Shown here: positions 63,652-64,000 of the stretch, in pieces | Numbering within the stretch: the first letter of the stretch is position 1 | Layout of the letters: each line of letters starts with the position of its first letter | NCBI RefSeq assembly: GCF_014637405.1 | Contig: NZ_BMEY01000005.1 | Span: forward strand, 124,001 to 188,000 | Origin: Ornithinibacillus halotolerans | GTDB taxonomy: Bacteria; Bacillota; Bacilli; Bacillales; Amphibacillaceae | Length of the DNA: 64,000 nt | Reading direction: 5' to 3' | Program-made: the position numbers and the translations under genes | Notes under the pieces: model-generated | Databases searched by the model: none | What the model saw: the letters and a program-made list of their open reading frames with translations, nothing else | What the model was told of the DNA's origin: nothing

Positions 63652-64000
63652 ATGAAATGTATTGTAGGATTAGGAAACCCAGGTAGAAAATATCAATCAA
63701 CTCGACATAATATTGGATTTATGGTTATAGACGAGCTTTTATCACGTCATAACCTACAATTAAATAAGACCAAATTCAAAGGCAACTATGCAATGGATAC
63801 CATCCAAGGAGAAAAGGTAATATTACTAGAACCCCAAACATATATGAATCTCTCCGGAGAATCTCTTAGACCGCTAATGGACTATTTTAATATAGATACA
63901 GAAGATGTTCTAGTAATCTATGATGACTTAGATCTGCCTACCGGAAAAATACGACTTAGACAAAAGGGTGGACATGGAGGACATAATGGAATCAGATCCA
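63652..64000 (+). CDS. pth: Peptidyl-tRNA hydrolase (3' end outside window)
   Basis: Pth releases tRNA from peptidyl-tRNA drop-off products; it is also known as spoVC in B. subtilis. The visible 116 codons give [20 protein letters not shown], the catalytic His in [36 protein letters not shown] and the start of [11 protein letters not shown]. The gene continues beyond base 64000. A ribosome binding site (AAGGGAAG) precedes the ATG. Confidence 0.96.
   Translation, partial: MKCIVGLGNPGRKYQSTRHNIGFMVIDELLSRHNLQLNKTKFKGNYAMDTIQGEKVILLEPQTYMNLSGESLRPLMDYFNIDTEDVLVIYDDLDLPTGKIRLRQKGGHGGHNGIRS

Overview
The window is a low-GC, endospore-forming Firmicute chromosome beginning inside dnaA at the replication origin. 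The gene order (dnaA-dnaN-yaaA-recF-remB-gyrB-gyrA ... yaaC-guaB-dacA ... serS ... dck-dgk ... yaaH-yaaI-tadA-scr-dnaX-ebfC-recR-yaaL-bofA-csfB ... tmk-darA-yaaR-holB-ricT-yabA ... abrB-metS-tatD-yabE-rnmV-rsmA-yabG-veg-sspF-ispE-purR-spoVG-glmU-prs-ctc-pth) follows Bacillus subtilis almost gene for gene. Sporulation genes (yaaH/sleL, bofA, csfB/gin, yabG, sspF, spoVG, abrB with Spo0A boxes) confirm a spore former. The AT-richness and the GC-rich palindromic element at 10.1-10.4 kb suggest an Oceanobacillus/Virgibacillus-type Bacillaceae; that placement is inference.

Region by region: 1-9 kb is the origin with replication and topoisomerase genes. 9-16 kb holds an HD-GYP gene with a degenerate HD motif, a large palindromic repeat between two convergent genes, yaaC, guaB, dacA, and serS under a T-box. 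The rRNA operon that B. subtilis has after gyrA is absent, and so is pdxST. 16-19 kb holds tRNA-Ser(UGA), a small alarmone synthetase, two deoxynucleoside kinases and tRNA-Arg(CCU).

19-33 kb is an accessory block absent from B. subtilis at this site: a class D-like sortase, a response regulator with a SARP/BTAD-type output, a 59-codon Sda-like gene, a 2104-residue LPDTA surface protein with nine Cna_B repeats, and a 1023-residue hybrid sensor kinase with two kinase cores. I read this as a self-contained surface-adhesin system with its own sortase and signalling pair. It is followed by a debris field: a transposase remnant and a broken PAS-GGDEF-EAL gene. acsA, preceded by a perfect cre site, marks the return to ordinary sequence.

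35-64 kb is conserved core: tRNA editing, SRP RNA, DNA polymerase III tau and delta', recombination, c-di-AMP sensing, rRNA and tRNA modification, cell-wall and isoprenoid precursors, purine control and PRPP synthesis. Many regulatory sites are readable here: sigma-F (csfB), sigma-K (yabG), sigma-H (spoVG), sigma-B (ctc), tandem Spo0A boxes (abrB), a WalR-type box (yabE) and tandem sigma-A promoters (veg). Starts were moved inward from the longest open frame for yaaA, remB, the HD-GYP gene, guaB, tadA, bofA, csfB, yaaO, ricT, veg, ispE and ctc, where the ribosome binding site and the known protein agree.
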